DNA of 64,000 nt from Vanilla planifolia (lineage: Eukaryota; Streptophyta; Magnoliopsida; Asparagales; Orchidaceae), in NCBI GenBank assembly GCA_023846275.1, contig JAIUJO010000090.1, forward strand, positions 1,945,759 to 2,009,758, written 5' to 3'. The notes under the pieces are model-generated. The model searched no databases. It was not told where the DNA came from and was given only the letters and a program-made list of their open reading frames with translations. The translations under genes were made by a program, and so were the position numbers. Positions 1-15,759 of the stretch are shown here, piece after piece. Each line of letters opens with the position of its first letter. Position 1 is the stretch's first letter.

Positions 1-336
1 TAAGAAAAAACATCGACTAAGTCATTAATGAACCCTAAACAAAAAACTCAGGTTGTAAGCCTTTTCATGGTAATGCTTTTTCCCTGTCTCAATTGGGGTT
101 GGATATAAGTTCTTGTCTAAAAAAACTACTTAAAAAGTTTTGTTTACTAATTAAATTTTTTTCATTATAAAAATTATAAATTAATATACATGTAAATCAA
201 AGTTTGTTATAAACATAAAGTTATTTTTATAAATAATTTTTGATAAGTAAATAGAATAAAAAATATCAAAAATTGTTCAAAACCATAATTCAACCCAATC
301 TTATGGGATTCATACATTCATTTTCGCTTCACTTCA
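1..336 (+). repeat. L0: right end of an LTR, cut by the window edge
   Basis: The first 336 bases match the last part of the other LTRs: the phrase resembling 'aacctcaagttgtaaccctttt', then the 'aaattataaattaatata' stretch, and the end 'cacttca' just before a primer-site-like sequence at about 337. It shows that the array continues to the left of the window. Confidence 0.75.
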
Positions 337-1624
337 TATAAGAGCAATTTCTTTACTTAAAGTGAGTCAAATCACTCGAATGATTTGTTATGTATGCTTT
401 AGTTATTTGTTTTGCTTTCTTAATCATTATTTTTGTTGCACACAAATTTCTACTTCTCTTTGATCACTTTTGCAGTCTTTCAAAAATATGTTTTTATTAG
501 TTTACTTCTAATGTTTTTAATATCTTCATTAATGATTGAAATTACTGTGACACTCAATGATTGATCATTCTCAATACATCCATAGTTACTTATAAGTTAA
601 TTTTATTTATATAAAAAATAATATTTATAATTTTTATTCAAACAATTGACTTAAAACTATGAAAAATACTTACAACATCATGTGACTTACATAGAGATTT
701 ATACACAAATTTAATTAAGACTTTTTATTAACTTAGTATTGATCAAAAGGGAATGACAACTCAATGTAGGAGCACTCAACTTCTTTCATTGTGGCATATC
801 TCCAAGTGAGTTTAAATATGTTATGAAATTGAATACCATACATGAAGTTCCAAAAAATTTAGAAGTTACTTACGATGACCTCCACAAGTAAAAGAAACTA
901 AAATATGTCTTCTTACACATGATTATGAACTATTTAGAATGGATACTAGAGATACTATAAAGAAGTTGTTTATACAATTTACTAATATTACTAATTGGTT
1001 AGAAAAATTTTAGAAAAGTGTTTTCTAATGTAGAATTTTAAGAAAAGTGCAATGATTCTACCTAATAAGTATGATCACCATGCCGTGGTAATAAAGATAG
1101 CAAAAGACATGAATAATCTCATTTCTAATAAGCTCTTTGGAGAATTATTAACAGACAAAATCAAGATGAATAGGAGCGAAGAGGAGGCTTCCTCTTGTGA
1201 GCCAAAGCATGGATCGAGAAAATAAGAACCTTTGGCATTTAAATCAAGTAAGCAGGATTCAAATGTGGCATTAATATTTCTATGGATTGGGAGAAAAAGG
1301 TAAATTTTCATGTAAAACATTTAGGAAAAACTTTTATAAAATGTTTTGTAAACAAGAATTGCCAAAAAAAAGAGTACCAGATAGAAGATGAAGGCACCAA
1401 GAAGTTATGATTGTGGTCAAATTGGCCATATTAGACTTTATTGTGCTCAACTCAATGAAACTAAGAGAAAAGATGAGAAAAAGAAGAGAACGAAGAATTA
1501 AAAAAGCCTTTCAAGCTACTTGGTGTTTTTCAGAAGCTCAACTTAAAATAGCAAGGAGAAAGGTTTGTTTCACTTTGAAGAAAATGATGATTCAAGCACA
1601 TATAATTGGAAAGAAGAAGTGAAT
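337..1624 (+). mobile_element. U1: internal region with partial gag fossil
   Basis: Shorter copy of the internal region. A degenerate primer site (337 to 347) leads into the 'aaagtgagtcaaatcactcg' leader that all units share. The gag-like part begins near 520 and carries the UBN2-type body, the basic tract, and a CCHC zinc-knuckle region at about 1,403 to 1,447 followed by a Lys/Arg-rich stretch. It is followed directly by LTR-type sequence. Fossil with several breaks. Confidence 0.7.
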
Positions 1625-2640
1625 TAATCGAGTGGTTGAGATCTAATCAAGCTTGATCCAGCTATCATGAACATATCCACCTTTACGGCATTTTATCGGA
1701 TGGCGTGATCTCTTTTGTGCTAATCTAATTGGCTCCAGTCAATCTAGGCAAATAGCTAAATAAGTAGCCATAATAGCAGCTATATTAGTACAATTTTTGA
1801 GTCATTCAAAAAAGCATTTTATCCTATTTGGCCATATTTTTTCAAACAGTTATTAACTTTTTCCTAATGGCTATAACAAGTTTTCCTATAAATACCTAAC
1901 TATTATGAATGAAATAACAAATGAACATGAACAAGATTATAGCATCTTAAGGGAGGGCTGCATAATATTCTACTGACTTAAATATCCCTTAGCAACACCT
2001 ACAGCTATGACAACTATAAATTCAAAATTCTTCCACCAAAGCCTAATGCTTCAAATCTTTAATTTTCTTAATTCTCTTCATCATTTTAAACTGTTTGACC
2101 TTTTATATTTATAAAAAGAATAAAAATGTTGTATATTTTTTCAAAAAAAATTTTTTAATGTATTTTTTCTTTTTTGGTTGGGCAACCTAGCATTTGCAAA
2201 AGCCTAAGTTTGGTTTGGTCTCATAAAAAACATAGTTAAGGTTAAACTAGTAAATGATTGAGTTATAGATGAACCCACAAAAGATAGTATGTTAGAGGTG
2301 AATTGCGGGAAAAAATCTCAAGTATATTGTAGGTGAACCACGAAAAAAAACCTCAAGTTGTAACGCTTTATAAGTGTAGCTTTTTCCCAACCTCAGTTGG
2401 GGGTGGCCGTTGGTTCTAGTTTGAACCAAACTACCTAAATATTTTTGTATACCACTTCAAATTTTTTTTCATTGCAAAAATTATATATTAAAATATTTGT
2501 AAATCAAATTTTTATTAAAACGTAAAATAAGCTTCTAATGAACATTGTAAAAACAAAGAAAATGAAAAATATGCAATAATAGTTTAAAACAAAAATTAAC
2601 CCTATCTTGTAAGATTTACACACCCAATTTCATTTCAATT
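1625..2640 (+). repeat. L1: partial LTR
   Basis: Matches the right half of the LTR, from the 'gagatctaatcaagct' block through the TATA box (1,887 to 1,894) to the end before the primer site at 2,641. It contains the paired short repeat of about 37 bp built on 'aggtgaacca..aaaacctcaag' (about 2,297 to 2,360). Confidence 0.75.
1887..1894 (+). promoter_or_regulatory. TATA box of LTR L1
   Basis: TATAAATA, followed by 'cctaactattatgaatgaaataacaaa', the same context as in L2, L4, L7 and L9. It is inferred to be the RNA polymerase II core promoter of the element (start of R a few tens of bases downstream). Activity is not implied. Confidence 0.55.
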
Positions 2641-5034
2641 CATATATAAGACAAAGAGCCAAATCACTTAGGTCATCCATTGTGTGCAATTCAATCATTT
2701 AATTTTAGTTCTCTTAATTGTCATTTTTGTTGCACACATGTTCAACTTTCTCTTTTATCACTTACGTGTGGTTTCTAAAATACAAGTTTGTTAGTTTACT
2801 TCATAAGTTTTTAGTATATCTTCATCCATGATTGATATTTGTCTAAGCCATGTGATGTACATGGAGATTTGTATACAAATGAAATTAAGTCTATTAGTGA
2901 ACTTAGTAGTGACCAAAAAAATGACACAACACAAAGAAATAGCATTCACCAACCTTCAAAGTGGCGTATCTTTAAGTAAATTTAATCAAATTATGAGCTT
3001 TCATGCCGTACAAAAAGTTAAAAAAACTTTGAAGTTACTCATGAAGGAACTTTGCAAATAAAAGAAACTTTAAATAAATCTTATTACATATGATCAAAAG
3101 CTATTTAGAATTGATACGTAATAAACTATAAAAAAAGACACTTATGTGATTTACTAATCTTACTAATGAATTAACAAATCTCGAAAAAATGCTTTCTAGT
3201 GTCAAAATTGTAAGAAAACTACTAAAGATTCTATCCAAAGTGTATGATCCTCTTGCCACAGAAATAAAGGTAACCAAAGGCATAAATAAGCTCACATCAG
3301 ATCTGTTAGAGAATTACTAATGGCAAAAATTGAGATGAATAGAAGGGTTGAAGAGGAAGCTTCCCACTGTAAGCCAATGCATGGGGCAAGAAAATGGAAC
3401 TTTTTTGCATTTAAACCAAGAAAGGATGATTTAGATGTGGCATCGTTCTCTTCTATGTATATGGAGAAAGAAGTAAATTCTCTTGTGAATAGTTTAGGAA
3501 AAAAATTGCAAAAATTTTGATAAATAAGCATTGGCAAAAGTAGAAAAGAATGGAGAAGATAAAGGCCTTGAGATGTTATGATTTCAATCAAACTGGCCTT
3601 ACTAGAGTGGGTTGTGCATAGCTCAAAGAAACTAAAATAAAAGTTTGGAAAAATAAGAAAATGAAGAAGAAAGCCTTCCAAGCTAGTTGGAGTTTTTTTG
3701 GAAGTTTTCTAATCCCGCAACTTCAAAGAGAAAAAAGGAAGAGTTTTTACGATTCATGATAAATTATTATTCCAACACATCAAGTGAAGAAGTGAATGAG
3801 TAAGCACTTATCCTCCTGACGTTTTTGAAAATAATTACAAAAAAATCATTAGTGCTTTAACTTCTTTAATCTGTGTGCATAAAAACTTCAAAAAAGTATT
3901 ACAATAAAAAGATCAATCCTTTAGATTTTCTAAAGAAAGAAGATAATTAAAAAATAGAAATGCTTGAAATTAGTGATAAAATAATTCCATGATTGTAGAG
4001 AATAGTTCCTTTAATGATGGAATTACTTGTTTAAAAAATTTACTTTATCGAAAATATAAAATCTTTTAATGCATCAATTTTTTTTCAATCTTGTAAACAT
4101 GAGGAAATTTCTTAATTTGAACACTTAAAAACATTTCAAATATTTCCTGCCAGTATTGTTGTTCAAAACGACATACCATCAAGGACTTTAAAATTAAAAA
4201 AAATAGTTACAGTTCAAAATCTTTTTTGGAAAGGGTTATTAAGATTGATGCTATAAATGCTCTCCCAATAAACGTTAGTAGTCACTTGCTTTGACTCCAA
4301 AGTTTAGAGAATAGATAACTTAATTTAAAGTGTCTCTATAATTGTGGTATCAAGATACAATTTGAAAGACAAACTTTTAGGATGGAAATTTTTTAGGCCT
4401 TGCATTAATCTTAGTTCCTTAGAACAAGCCAAACATTGTATTAAATTGTAGCATTATAAATTCAGTAATTTTTAGGATGTCATTATCTTGGTTCTTTCAT
4501 GAGATTGGTTGAGAGAATATGATTGGATTCATTTATTATTTCTTTTTAAGAATTGAAAATGTTGTATCGTTAATGAGAATTTTTATTTTATTTAATTTGT
4601 TTTTCTTAAATAAAAAGAGTCTATTAAGAATCTTGTTAATTTGATTGAGAATTAGAATGATATATATATATATATGAGTCAATCATAAAATCGTTTATAA
4701 AAATTTAAATTTATGTTGACGAATCTTTAATTAAAGAAGCAAATTGCAAGGAACAAAGATAAGAGAAAAATGCATAAAATAATAGTTAGGCAAAATAAAA
4801 ATTTTCTTAATTACACCTCCCTTTTGATGGTGTCGAAGGCGGAGAGGGATATGGTTTAGATAAAATTTAGATTAGTCAAAATTTAGGCTAATCACGTGGT
4901 AATAGAGGGCATGGAGTAAAGGAGAGCACATAACTAACATTTTTAATACCTCTTATCAATTGTTAAATATATGTTGTTACTTGCTATATTTTTATATAGA
5001 CATTTATGTCTTGTGATCATCAAAAGGGGAGGAT
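2641..5034 (+). mobile_element. U2: internal region with gag fossil
   Basis: Near full-length internal region (about 2.4 kb). The leader is at 2,641 to 2,815. The gag fossil runs from about 2,816 to 4,390, with the UBN2-type body up to about 3,540, a first zinc-knuckle region near 3,573 to 3,618, a Lys-rich then acidic/Ser-rich spacer, and a second knuckle near 4,150 to 4,195. The rest (4,390 to 5,020) is A+T-rich and I see no pol gene in it. It ends in a polypurine tract at 5,022 to 5,034. Broken in several places. Confidence 0.8.
5022..5034 (+). other. Polypurine tract of U2
   Basis: AAAAGGGGAGGA, preceded by 'tgtgatcatc' and followed by TATTGAATCA, where the LTR begins. Position and composition match the plus-strand primer of LTR retrotransposons; equivalent tracts sit near 9,211, 17,674, 21,200, 26,016 and 35,495. 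Confidence 0.7.
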
Positions 5035-7428
5035 TATTGAATCACCTTAATGTTTCACGAGTCAAGCCTTAAAGTTTTTGCATTAATTCGAATGCGCTTG
5101 TTCATTGTGAAATACATATACACGTGAAGAATAAGTGATGCACTTTTGATGATTGTGAATTAGTGGTCTTCAAAATGACTTATAGTTTTCAACAAGTATC
5201 AAGGACTAAAGACATGCACATTAGCTTTGATATAGTTTTGTTTTACTTTGAAATAGAATCTCAGCTTCTTGATTTTAAAACACTCTCCTTCCATATCTAT
5301 TTCAAATCATATTTAGGATTCAAAATTATTCAATCATCATTTTCATTAAGCAAACAAATAGGATTCAATTTTTTAATATCTTTATTCTTTATGTGGTTGA
5401 AATCCTACTTAAACCAATCTATGATAATTCTATTTTTAAATCATTCTTTCTTTTATTAAAGCATACTTTTGTATTCATACCAAATTTCATGTTAGATTTC
5501 TTTTTAAATCTTGATTTTATCACAAAATAATTCAACTAAACTTTTCATAACTTAATAAATAAATAACATTTATGCCACATCCCAAGAAATGCTTGAATAC
5601 AAAGCTATCAAGCATAGGCCAGGGCAATCCTACTTAAACACTTCATTGATAAATCTTTTTTTTTAATCAATCTTTCTTTGTTTAAACAATACTTTTTTTT
5701 TTATTTTTGCTGAATTATATGTTAGGTTGATTGTTAAATCTTGATTACATCAAAAAAATTATTAAAATTTTCATAATTAAATAAAAAATATTTATACCAC
5801 ATTCTATGTTGTGCCCGAATAAAAAGCTGTCGAGCCGAGCAAGAACTCGCAAGTCTCAGGTCAGGAAATACTAAAAATCAAAGTTGAACTAGTTCTAGCC
5901 AATGGAATATTGCTTAATTAGGTGGGGTAAGACAGTAGGTAAGGACCAATACAAAACTTGAACTATATAAGTATTGGTCAGGTAAGACTTGTGTACACCT
6001 ATATGCTCTGAGTTTGCCAAGGTGATAAATTCCTAGGTACAAAAGGGGGGAGCCAACCCCATTTAGGCTATGTAGATAGCCCCGCCCTAGTGTTTATAAA
6101 TTTCAAAAACCTATTATTACCTAAAATGTGAGACTAAAATCCTATTTTCCTAATTGAATCCAAAACTAACAACACTCAGCAACATCAAAGTGTTCATCTT
6201 TGTGATCGAATGGTGGAGATTGGCTCTTGCTTTAAATGTTGATCTTAATAGATCCAACCATCCATTTGATGTGATGATTAGATAGTTAAAGCTTTAGCTA
6301 CTGTAACTGTTGATCTATCCAACAATCGTGATGTCGTTTAACTTAATGAAACTATTTTTATTTCTGCCATATGAAAAATCTATCTTCAATCTGAGTGTTG
6401 GATCTCTCTTATTCAAATTCTATGGCCAAGAAATAATATTAATTTTATCAATGAATAATCAAATGAGATAGATCTTATCTGAGTTGATCAGTGACCAAGA
6501 TTTTATTAAGCTCAATCCAAGAATCCATAACACATCTACATTTATAGTATTTTATCAGAATGTCATGGTCACTTTTGTGATGATCCAACAGTTCCAATCA
6601 ATCCACCTAATGACTAAATAACTAGTTGTTATATATGCCATTACAATAGTCTTTTTAGAATATTGTTTTAGTCATTTATAAAAGCATTTTAAGCTATTTG
6701 GTATAAGCTTTCCAAACAACTTTTACTTTTCTTTTGAGTAGTTATGAAAACTTTTCTATAAATAATATCTGACCTCTTTTAATGAAATAACAAATTAATG
6801 TGAACAAAATTTTAACATCTCAAAGAAGGGTTGCAGAATATTCTACTGGAATAAATTTATTGTGAAAGTACTTATGATGAAGGACTTATGGAATTTCTAA
6901 ATTCTTACAACTAAATCTAATTTGCATTATTGTTTTACAAATTTTTTTCGTATTGTATTTTAGGTTTTTTTGGGCATCCCAGCATTTGCAAAAGCATGAG
7001 TTCGCTTTGATCTTGTAAATAACCAAGTTATAGTTAAGCTGGTAAAAGCTTGAGTAGTTACACCTACAAAAGCTTGTATTTTAAATGTGAACATTAGAGA
7101 AAAACCTCACATAGTTTGGAGGTAAACAACAAAGAAAGCATCAAGTTGTAACCCTTTCGTTGGCGGAGTTTTTTCCAAACCTCAGTGTGGGGTAGAGTAA
7201 GTTTTCTTTGAATTAAACCGCATAAAAATATTGGTGTAACATTTAAACTCTTATTTTTTTACAAAAATTATACATTTATATATTTGTAAATCAAAAGTTT
7301 TTTATATACACTAAATAAATTTTTAACCAATATTTGAAAAATAAATGCAATAAAAAAATTAGAAAGAAAAGGTTCAAAACAATAAATCACCCTCCTCTTG
7401 CAAGATTTGCAAACTTGTTTTCACTGCA
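5035..7428 (+). repeat. L2: full-length LTR (about 2.4 kb)
   Basis: Runs from just after the polypurine tract to just before the primer site at about 7,430. Landmarks in order: the TCA-rich 5' block with 'gatgagtcaagcc'-like sequence; the 'cacatcccaag' block and a relatively G+C-rich patch (about 5,800 to 6,110); a block dense in GATC/GATCCAACC words (about 6,200 to 6,600); the TATA box at 6,757; the paired short repeats at about 7,080 to 7,155; and the A+T-rich 3' end. Confidence 0.8.
6757..6764 (+). promoter_or_regulatory. TATA box of LTR L2
   Basis: TATAAATA in the conserved context 'cttttctataaata' about 670 bases upstream of the LTR end, followed by 'aatgaaataacaaatta'. Same position as in the other LTRs. 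Confidence 0.55.
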
Positions 7429-9219
7429 ATTATTATTAGAGTATGTTCCTTGCATAAAGTGCGTCAAACCATAGGTGATCTATCAATTGTGTTTTGATTA
7501 TTTAGTTTTAGTTTTTGTAATTGCCATTTTGGTTACACACTAATTTTAAATTTCTCTTTGATCACTTTTGTGTGCTTTTTAGAAAATGTGTTGTTAGAAA
7601 CTCTTAATCACTTTTTAGAAAATTTCACTTTTATCACTTCAAAAATTTTTAATACAGTCTCATCCAAAAAAAATATTGATGCGACACATTATGCAAGATC
7701 TTCTTCAATCTTTCCATCACTATTCAAGGGTGAATTTAATTTTTATTAGGAAAATATATTTAGAATTTTTATTCAATCAATTGATATAGAACTTTGCAAA
7801 CACTTACTACATCATGTAATTTACCTAGAGATTCGTACACAATTAAAATAAAGATTTTTTGTAAACATAGTAGTGAGCAAAGGAGAAAGTCACAACTCAA
7901 TACAAGAGCACTTAGTTAACTTCATTATGCCATATCTTCAAGTGAATTTAATCATGTTATGAAGGAACTTCATAAGTAAAGGAATCTAAAGTAAATTTTC
8001 TTGCACATGATCATGAGCTATTTAGAATGGATATGAGAGAAACCATAAAGAAGATGTTTATGAAATTTACTATTATTATTAATGGATTAACAAATCTTGA
8101 AAAGTTCTTTTGAATGTAGAACTCATAAGAAAAGTCCTAAGCATTCCACACAAAGAGTGTGAGAAAAGATTAAGAACATTTCATTGAAATATGAAATTAT
8201 TAGATTAAAAAAAGCTTGACTTTCTGGAGCATGTAAACTTCTTTAAGGCTGCATGTTGTGTTCCTTTTTCTAAACATAAGAATATATGTTGTTTTGAATA
8301 TGTGACAAAATTTCAAATATTACATGCTTCTATTATTGTAGGTAAACACAAACCAACAAGGACTTTAAAATAAAGAAAAATATTCCTATTTTAAAATCTT
8401 ATTTCAATTAAATAATTAAGAATGACACTATAAATACTTTCACAATGAATGTTAGTAGTCAACCAAAGCTTTCATGGGTTCCTAAGGTCAGAGAATAAGG
8501 AGCTTAATGTAAGGTGTCTCTACAATCATGGTATGAAGATACAATTTCTAAGAGAAACCTTTCGGATGGAATTTATTAGACTTAGTTTAATTTCTTTAAA
8601 CAAGGTAAACATTGTGCACAATTGTCGCAAGATAAATTAAATAGTTATGAGGAAGTCAATATCATAGTTCTTTCATTAGATTCCTTGAGAAAATATTATT
8701 GGATTTACTTACTATTTCTTATTATGACTTGAACTATTGTATAAAATTTGAGAAAAATTATTTGATTAGTTAGTTATTTTTTAATAACAAAAATAAGCCA
8801 TTAAAAATCTTGACAATTTGAATTTAGAATTAGAAAGATAAAAATATTTATATTTTTTTATGAGTCAATGATAAAAATATTCTATAAAAATTTAAATTAT
8901 GTGATGATGAATCTTGAATTAAAGAAGGTGACTGTAAGGAACAAAGATAAGAAAATACTACATGAAATAACAATTAGGCAAAACATTATGTAAGTTGCAC
9001 TTTCGTTTGAATGGTTTCAAAGGGAGAGAATGAATATGGTTCAGATAAAATTTAGATGAGACAAAAAGTGGTGGGAGCATGTAGAGGAAGAGATCACAAA
9101 ATATAGGAGAGCATAAATTTTTTATTTTTAATACCACTTATATTTTATTAAATATATTTGTTAGCTTATTATATTTTTATCTATGATATTTAGATCTTGT
9201 AATCATCAAAAGGGCGAGA
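7429..9219 (+). mobile_element. U3: internal region with partial gag fossil
   Basis: Short internal copy (about 1.8 kb). Leader with a degenerate primer site at about 7,430. Gag-like sequence runs from about 7,650; the N-terminal UBN2-type part and the C-terminal part with the second knuckle area (about 8,326 to 8,368) are recognisable. The A+T-rich tail ends in a polypurine tract near 9,211 to 9,219. Broken fossil. Confidence 0.72.
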
Positions 9220-11230
9220 TTATTGAGTCATCTTTATATTTGATGAGTTAAGCATTAAATATAAATTGTACTCTAAGACTTGTTTAGTGTGAAATACATG
9301 TAAATATAAGAACAGTTATACTTTTTTGAAGGTAATAAATTACTGGTTTTCAATTTACCTTGAAGTGTTCAGCATGTAACAAGCATTGAAGACATGTGCA
9401 CCAACATTAATAGAGTTCTATTTTTTATAAAATAAAATGTTAGCTTATTAATTTTAAGGAACACTCCTTCCATATAATTTTCAAATAATATTTAAAAATC
9501 TAAATTATCTAATATTCTTATTGATTTAATAAATATATACGATTAAAATGTTCAATATCTCAATTGTTCATTTGATTGAACACTCGCTAAAGCTTTTCAC
9601 TTATAATCCCTTTTTTAAATCATTCATTCCATGGTAAAATAATTAATTTGTATTCTTGCAAATTTATATGTTAAGTTAATCATTAAATCTTAATTACAAA
9701 ACAAAATAACTTTATTAAAATTTTCATAATGAAATAAAAAACAATAATTCTGCTACATCCTAAGTTGTGCCCAAATACAACCTTATTAGGCTAGGCAAAT
9801 CTGTGCAAGCACTCACTTTGTCTAATAATGAATTCTTGAACTGAGTAAGGTAAGCAAATGGATAGAGAGTTTGAGAACACTTAAACTAAGAATGTATGGG
9901 TCAGGTTGGACCTATATAAACCTATATGCTATGAGTATGCTTGGGTGATAAACTTCCAAGAGCATAAGGTGAGATTCAATTAAATTTAGGCTATATGTGA
10001 AATCTCCACCTTAATGTTTACAAATTCTAAACAACTATCACACCTGCAATGTGGGAATAAAGTCCTATGTGCCCAAGAAGATCCAAAACTTGTAGTACTC
10101 AGCATGTCCGATCACACATTTTCATGATCACATAGCGATGACCACCTATGTCTTTAAACGATTTGCTAAGTAAAAAAAGTGAACCATTTCATGATCCAAT
10201 CAGACAATTTTTACATAATCTACTATTTGATGGATACATTTTTTTCTTCTGACTTCATTTGATGGATACCTTTATTTCTTTTATTTGAAATAATCTATCC
10301 TTGGTTTGATGGCCCAGATCTCTCCTTTTTGAATCCTACGGCTAAGATCTAATAGAAATTTTGCTATTAATTAATCGAGATCTAATTGAGCTTCATCAAA
10401 CCATCCAGAACAAATCCTACTTTATAAGAAATTATCATTGGTCAAGATCTCTTTTGTGCTGATCCAATAGCTCCTGACAATCTAACAAAATAGCTAATAA
10501 CTAGCCATTATATATGTCATTATAATAGCTTTTTAAAATAAATTTTGAGCCATCTGGAAGATCATTTTAGGATGCTTGAAATAACAAATGAACATTAACA
10601 AGATTTTAACATCTAATATATGGGTTGCAAAATATTCTACTGGTGTAAATACCAAATTCATCAAACAAGGCCTAATTATTCCAAACTCTTATTTTCTCAA
10701 TTCTCTTCATGATTTTTAACATATTGTGCACTTTTATACTTACCAACAAACATCAAAAAATTTTCATGATTTTTTCAAAAAAATTCTTATTATATTTTTT
10801 TCTTATGGGTTAGGCAGCTCAACATTTGTGGAAGCCTTAGCTCAGATTCATCTCATTAGAAATTGAGTTGGGGTTGAGCTTATTATAATAGGAGTTATAG
10901 TTCAAATAGAAAAAGCTATTAAGTTGGAGGTGAACTACAAGGAAAAACCTTATGTAGGTTGGAAGTAAACTATAAAGAAAAATATCATATTGTAACTCTT
11001 TTATTAGTACAATATTTTGCTGAGCTTGGTTTGGGGTGGACCACCTAAAAATTTTTGCATACCATTTCAAATTTTATTTTTATTACAAAAATTTAAATTA
11101 ATATATTTATAAATAAACGTTTTTTATAAAAATTTTAAAAAAATATTAACAAATATTTCAAAAATAAGTACAATAAAAACTTGTTTAAAGTCACAATTCA
11201 CCAATCTCTTGCAAAATTTGCACACTGTAA
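9220..11230 (+). repeat. L3: LTR (about 2.0 kb)
   Basis: Starts TATTGAGTCA after the polypurine tract and ends before the primer-site-like 'taggtatcatag' at 11,232. Contains the hairpin-like patch 'tgggtcaggttggacct' (about 9,898) and the paired short repeats (about 10,920 to 10,995). Collinear with L2. Confidence 0.78.
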
Positions 11231-13540
<2,310 letters not shown>

Positions 13541-15759
13541 GTTTTGAGTCAGGCTAATGAGTCAAGCCTTCAATTTTTAGCATTTTATTTTAGTGTGCTT
13601 GTTTAGCATGAAACAAGTTCACAAGGAAAGAACAAGCCATATAATCTTGATGATATCAAATGTATTATCTTCAAATTAACTTTGAGTTTTTAGTAAGTTT
13701 CAAAGATGGAAGATAGGCACATCACCTTTGATAAGGTTTTATTGTAATGTGAAATACAATACTAGCTTATTGATTTTATGGCACTCTTCTTCCATATCAA
13801 TTTCAAATCATAGTTTGGGAACTAAATTAATCAATCATCATTGGGAATTAACAAATAAATAGGATTAAATTTATCAATATCTAAATTCTTTTGGTGGTTT
13901 AATTTCTAATTAAACCATTTATTGATAATTCAAGTTTTTAATCATTCTTTCCTTAGTTAAGTCATACTTTTGTATTCCTACTAAATTCAATGTTAGAGTG
14001 ATTTAATCTTGACTATTCAATGAATAATTTTATTGAAATTTTTATAATTAAATAAATAATAAAAAATATTGCCACATCTAAAGTTGTGCAAGAATGCAAG
14101 GTAATGGAATGGCCCGAGAAAGCACTAATAACCCTTGCGTCAAGAAATGTTTTAGCCAAGTAGGGTTAATCCCATTCCACTTAATGGTGAATTTTTGAAT
14201 TGGGTGGGCAAGGTTGTTGATAAAGCATTGGCAACGCCAATACGAAGGACGTATTGGTTGGGTAAGACCCGTATAAACCTACATGCTATGAATACTTCTA
14301 AGTAATCAATTTTATAGTGCACAAGGGGGAAGCAAACCTTATGTAGGTTTTACGTGAAACCTTTGCTCAAACGTTTATAAATTCCATATGCCTTTCATTG
14401 ATGACAATATGTGCCTAAAATCCCTTCTGCCTGCATGCATCCTAAACCTAGAGCACCTAACACCTTCCAATCGCACATTTTTCTAATCACACAGTGGAGA
14501 TCACCATTGCCTTTAAATAGTGAGCTTAATAGATGCACCTATCCATTTGTTTAATCGATTAGATGGTTACTTCTCCATCTGACGGAATGGATCTCATCTG
14601 ACTTCATCAAATGGTTATTTTTATTTTAGTAATTTGAAATAATCCATACTTGATCTTATGGTAAAAATCTCTCGTATTTGAAACTTATGATGAACATCTA
14701 ATACAAATTTTATCACTAATTAATCAAGGAATCTTCAAATTAGTTAAATTGATTGAGTGACTTAGATCTAATATATCTTCATCGCACCACCGACAACAAA
14801 TCTAGCTTTATAGCTTTTAGTGGAACGATTGAGATCTCTTTTTTGTCTTTCTAACTGATTTACTTAATCCCACCAAATGGCTAAATAACTAGCCAATATA
14901 CATGTCATTTCAACAACTGTTTTAAAAAAATTTTGAGTTGTATGGAAATCATTTTAGGCTATTTGGTAAGTGGTTTTCAAAAACCTTTTACTTGTCTTTC
15001 TATAAATACCTATCCATTGTGATTGAAATAACAAATGAATGCTAACAAAATTTTATTATCTCAAAGAAAGTGTTGCATAATACTCTACTAGCATAAATTT
15101 CGTGTGACAGTACCTACGATATATGACTAATTGAAATTAAAAATTCTTCCACCTAAGCCTACTTCTTTTAAGCTTTCATTTTCTCAATTCTTTTCATCAT
15201 TTTGAACTCTTTATACATTTTTATATTTATCAACACACATAGGAAAATTTTTGTGATTTATCAAAAAACATTTTGCTCAATTTTTGTATTCCTTTTGAGT
15301 TGGGTGGCTTAAAATTTGTTAAACCTTAACTATGATTTGATCTCATAAAAAATTGAGTTAAGGTTGACCCTACAGAGGGCAAGGATATAGTTGAACCAAC
15401 AAACACTAATAGGTTAAATATGAACCATAACAAAAAATCTCAAGTTAGAGGTGAAATGTAAAGAAAATCCCTAAGTTGTAACCCTCTTATTAGTATTGTT
15501 TTCTCTTGACCTCGGATGGAGCTGAACGTAAGTTCTAGTTTGAACTGAACAACCTAAAAATATTGACGTACCATTTCAACATTTATTTTTATTGTAAAAA
15601 TTATAAATTAATATATTTGTAAATAAAACTTTTATATAAACATTAAATTTTTTGAACAATTATTTGAAAAATAAATACAATAAAAATGAGAAAAAAATAT
15701 TTAAAATCATAATTCACCCCACCCCCACTTGTCAGATTGACACAGTCGATTTCATTTCA
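13541..15759 (+). repeat. L4: full-length LTR (about 2.2 kb)
   Basis: Begins after the purine tract with 'ttttgagtcaggctaatgag' and runs to the degenerate primer-site area at about 15,760. It has the G+C-richer patch around 14,090 to 14,350, the GATC-word block around 14,500 to 14,870, the TATA box at 15,001 and the paired short repeats at about 15,410 to 15,480. Confidence 0.78.
15001..15008 (+). promoter_or_regulatory. TATA box of LTR L4
   Basis: TATAAATA in the context 'gtctttctataaatacctat', as in L7 and L9. Confidence 0.55.

Noticed and set aside
3292-3681. Longest open stretch in the window (129 codons, minus strand)
   Set aside because: It is antisense to the gag fossil of U2, recurs as shorter antisense stretches in other units, and has no recognisable domain.
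5390-5420. tRNA T-arm-like word ('ggttgaaatcctacttaaac', 'ggttcaaatcc' in sister LTRs)
   Set aside because: No matching anticodon arm, D arm or acceptor stem is found upstream in any LTR; it is a chance word repeated because the LTR is repeated.
5163-5459. 98-codon plus-strand open stretch with hydrophobic character
   Set aside because: It lies in the non-coding left part of LTR L2; the homologous sequence in other LTRs is not open and there is no domain.
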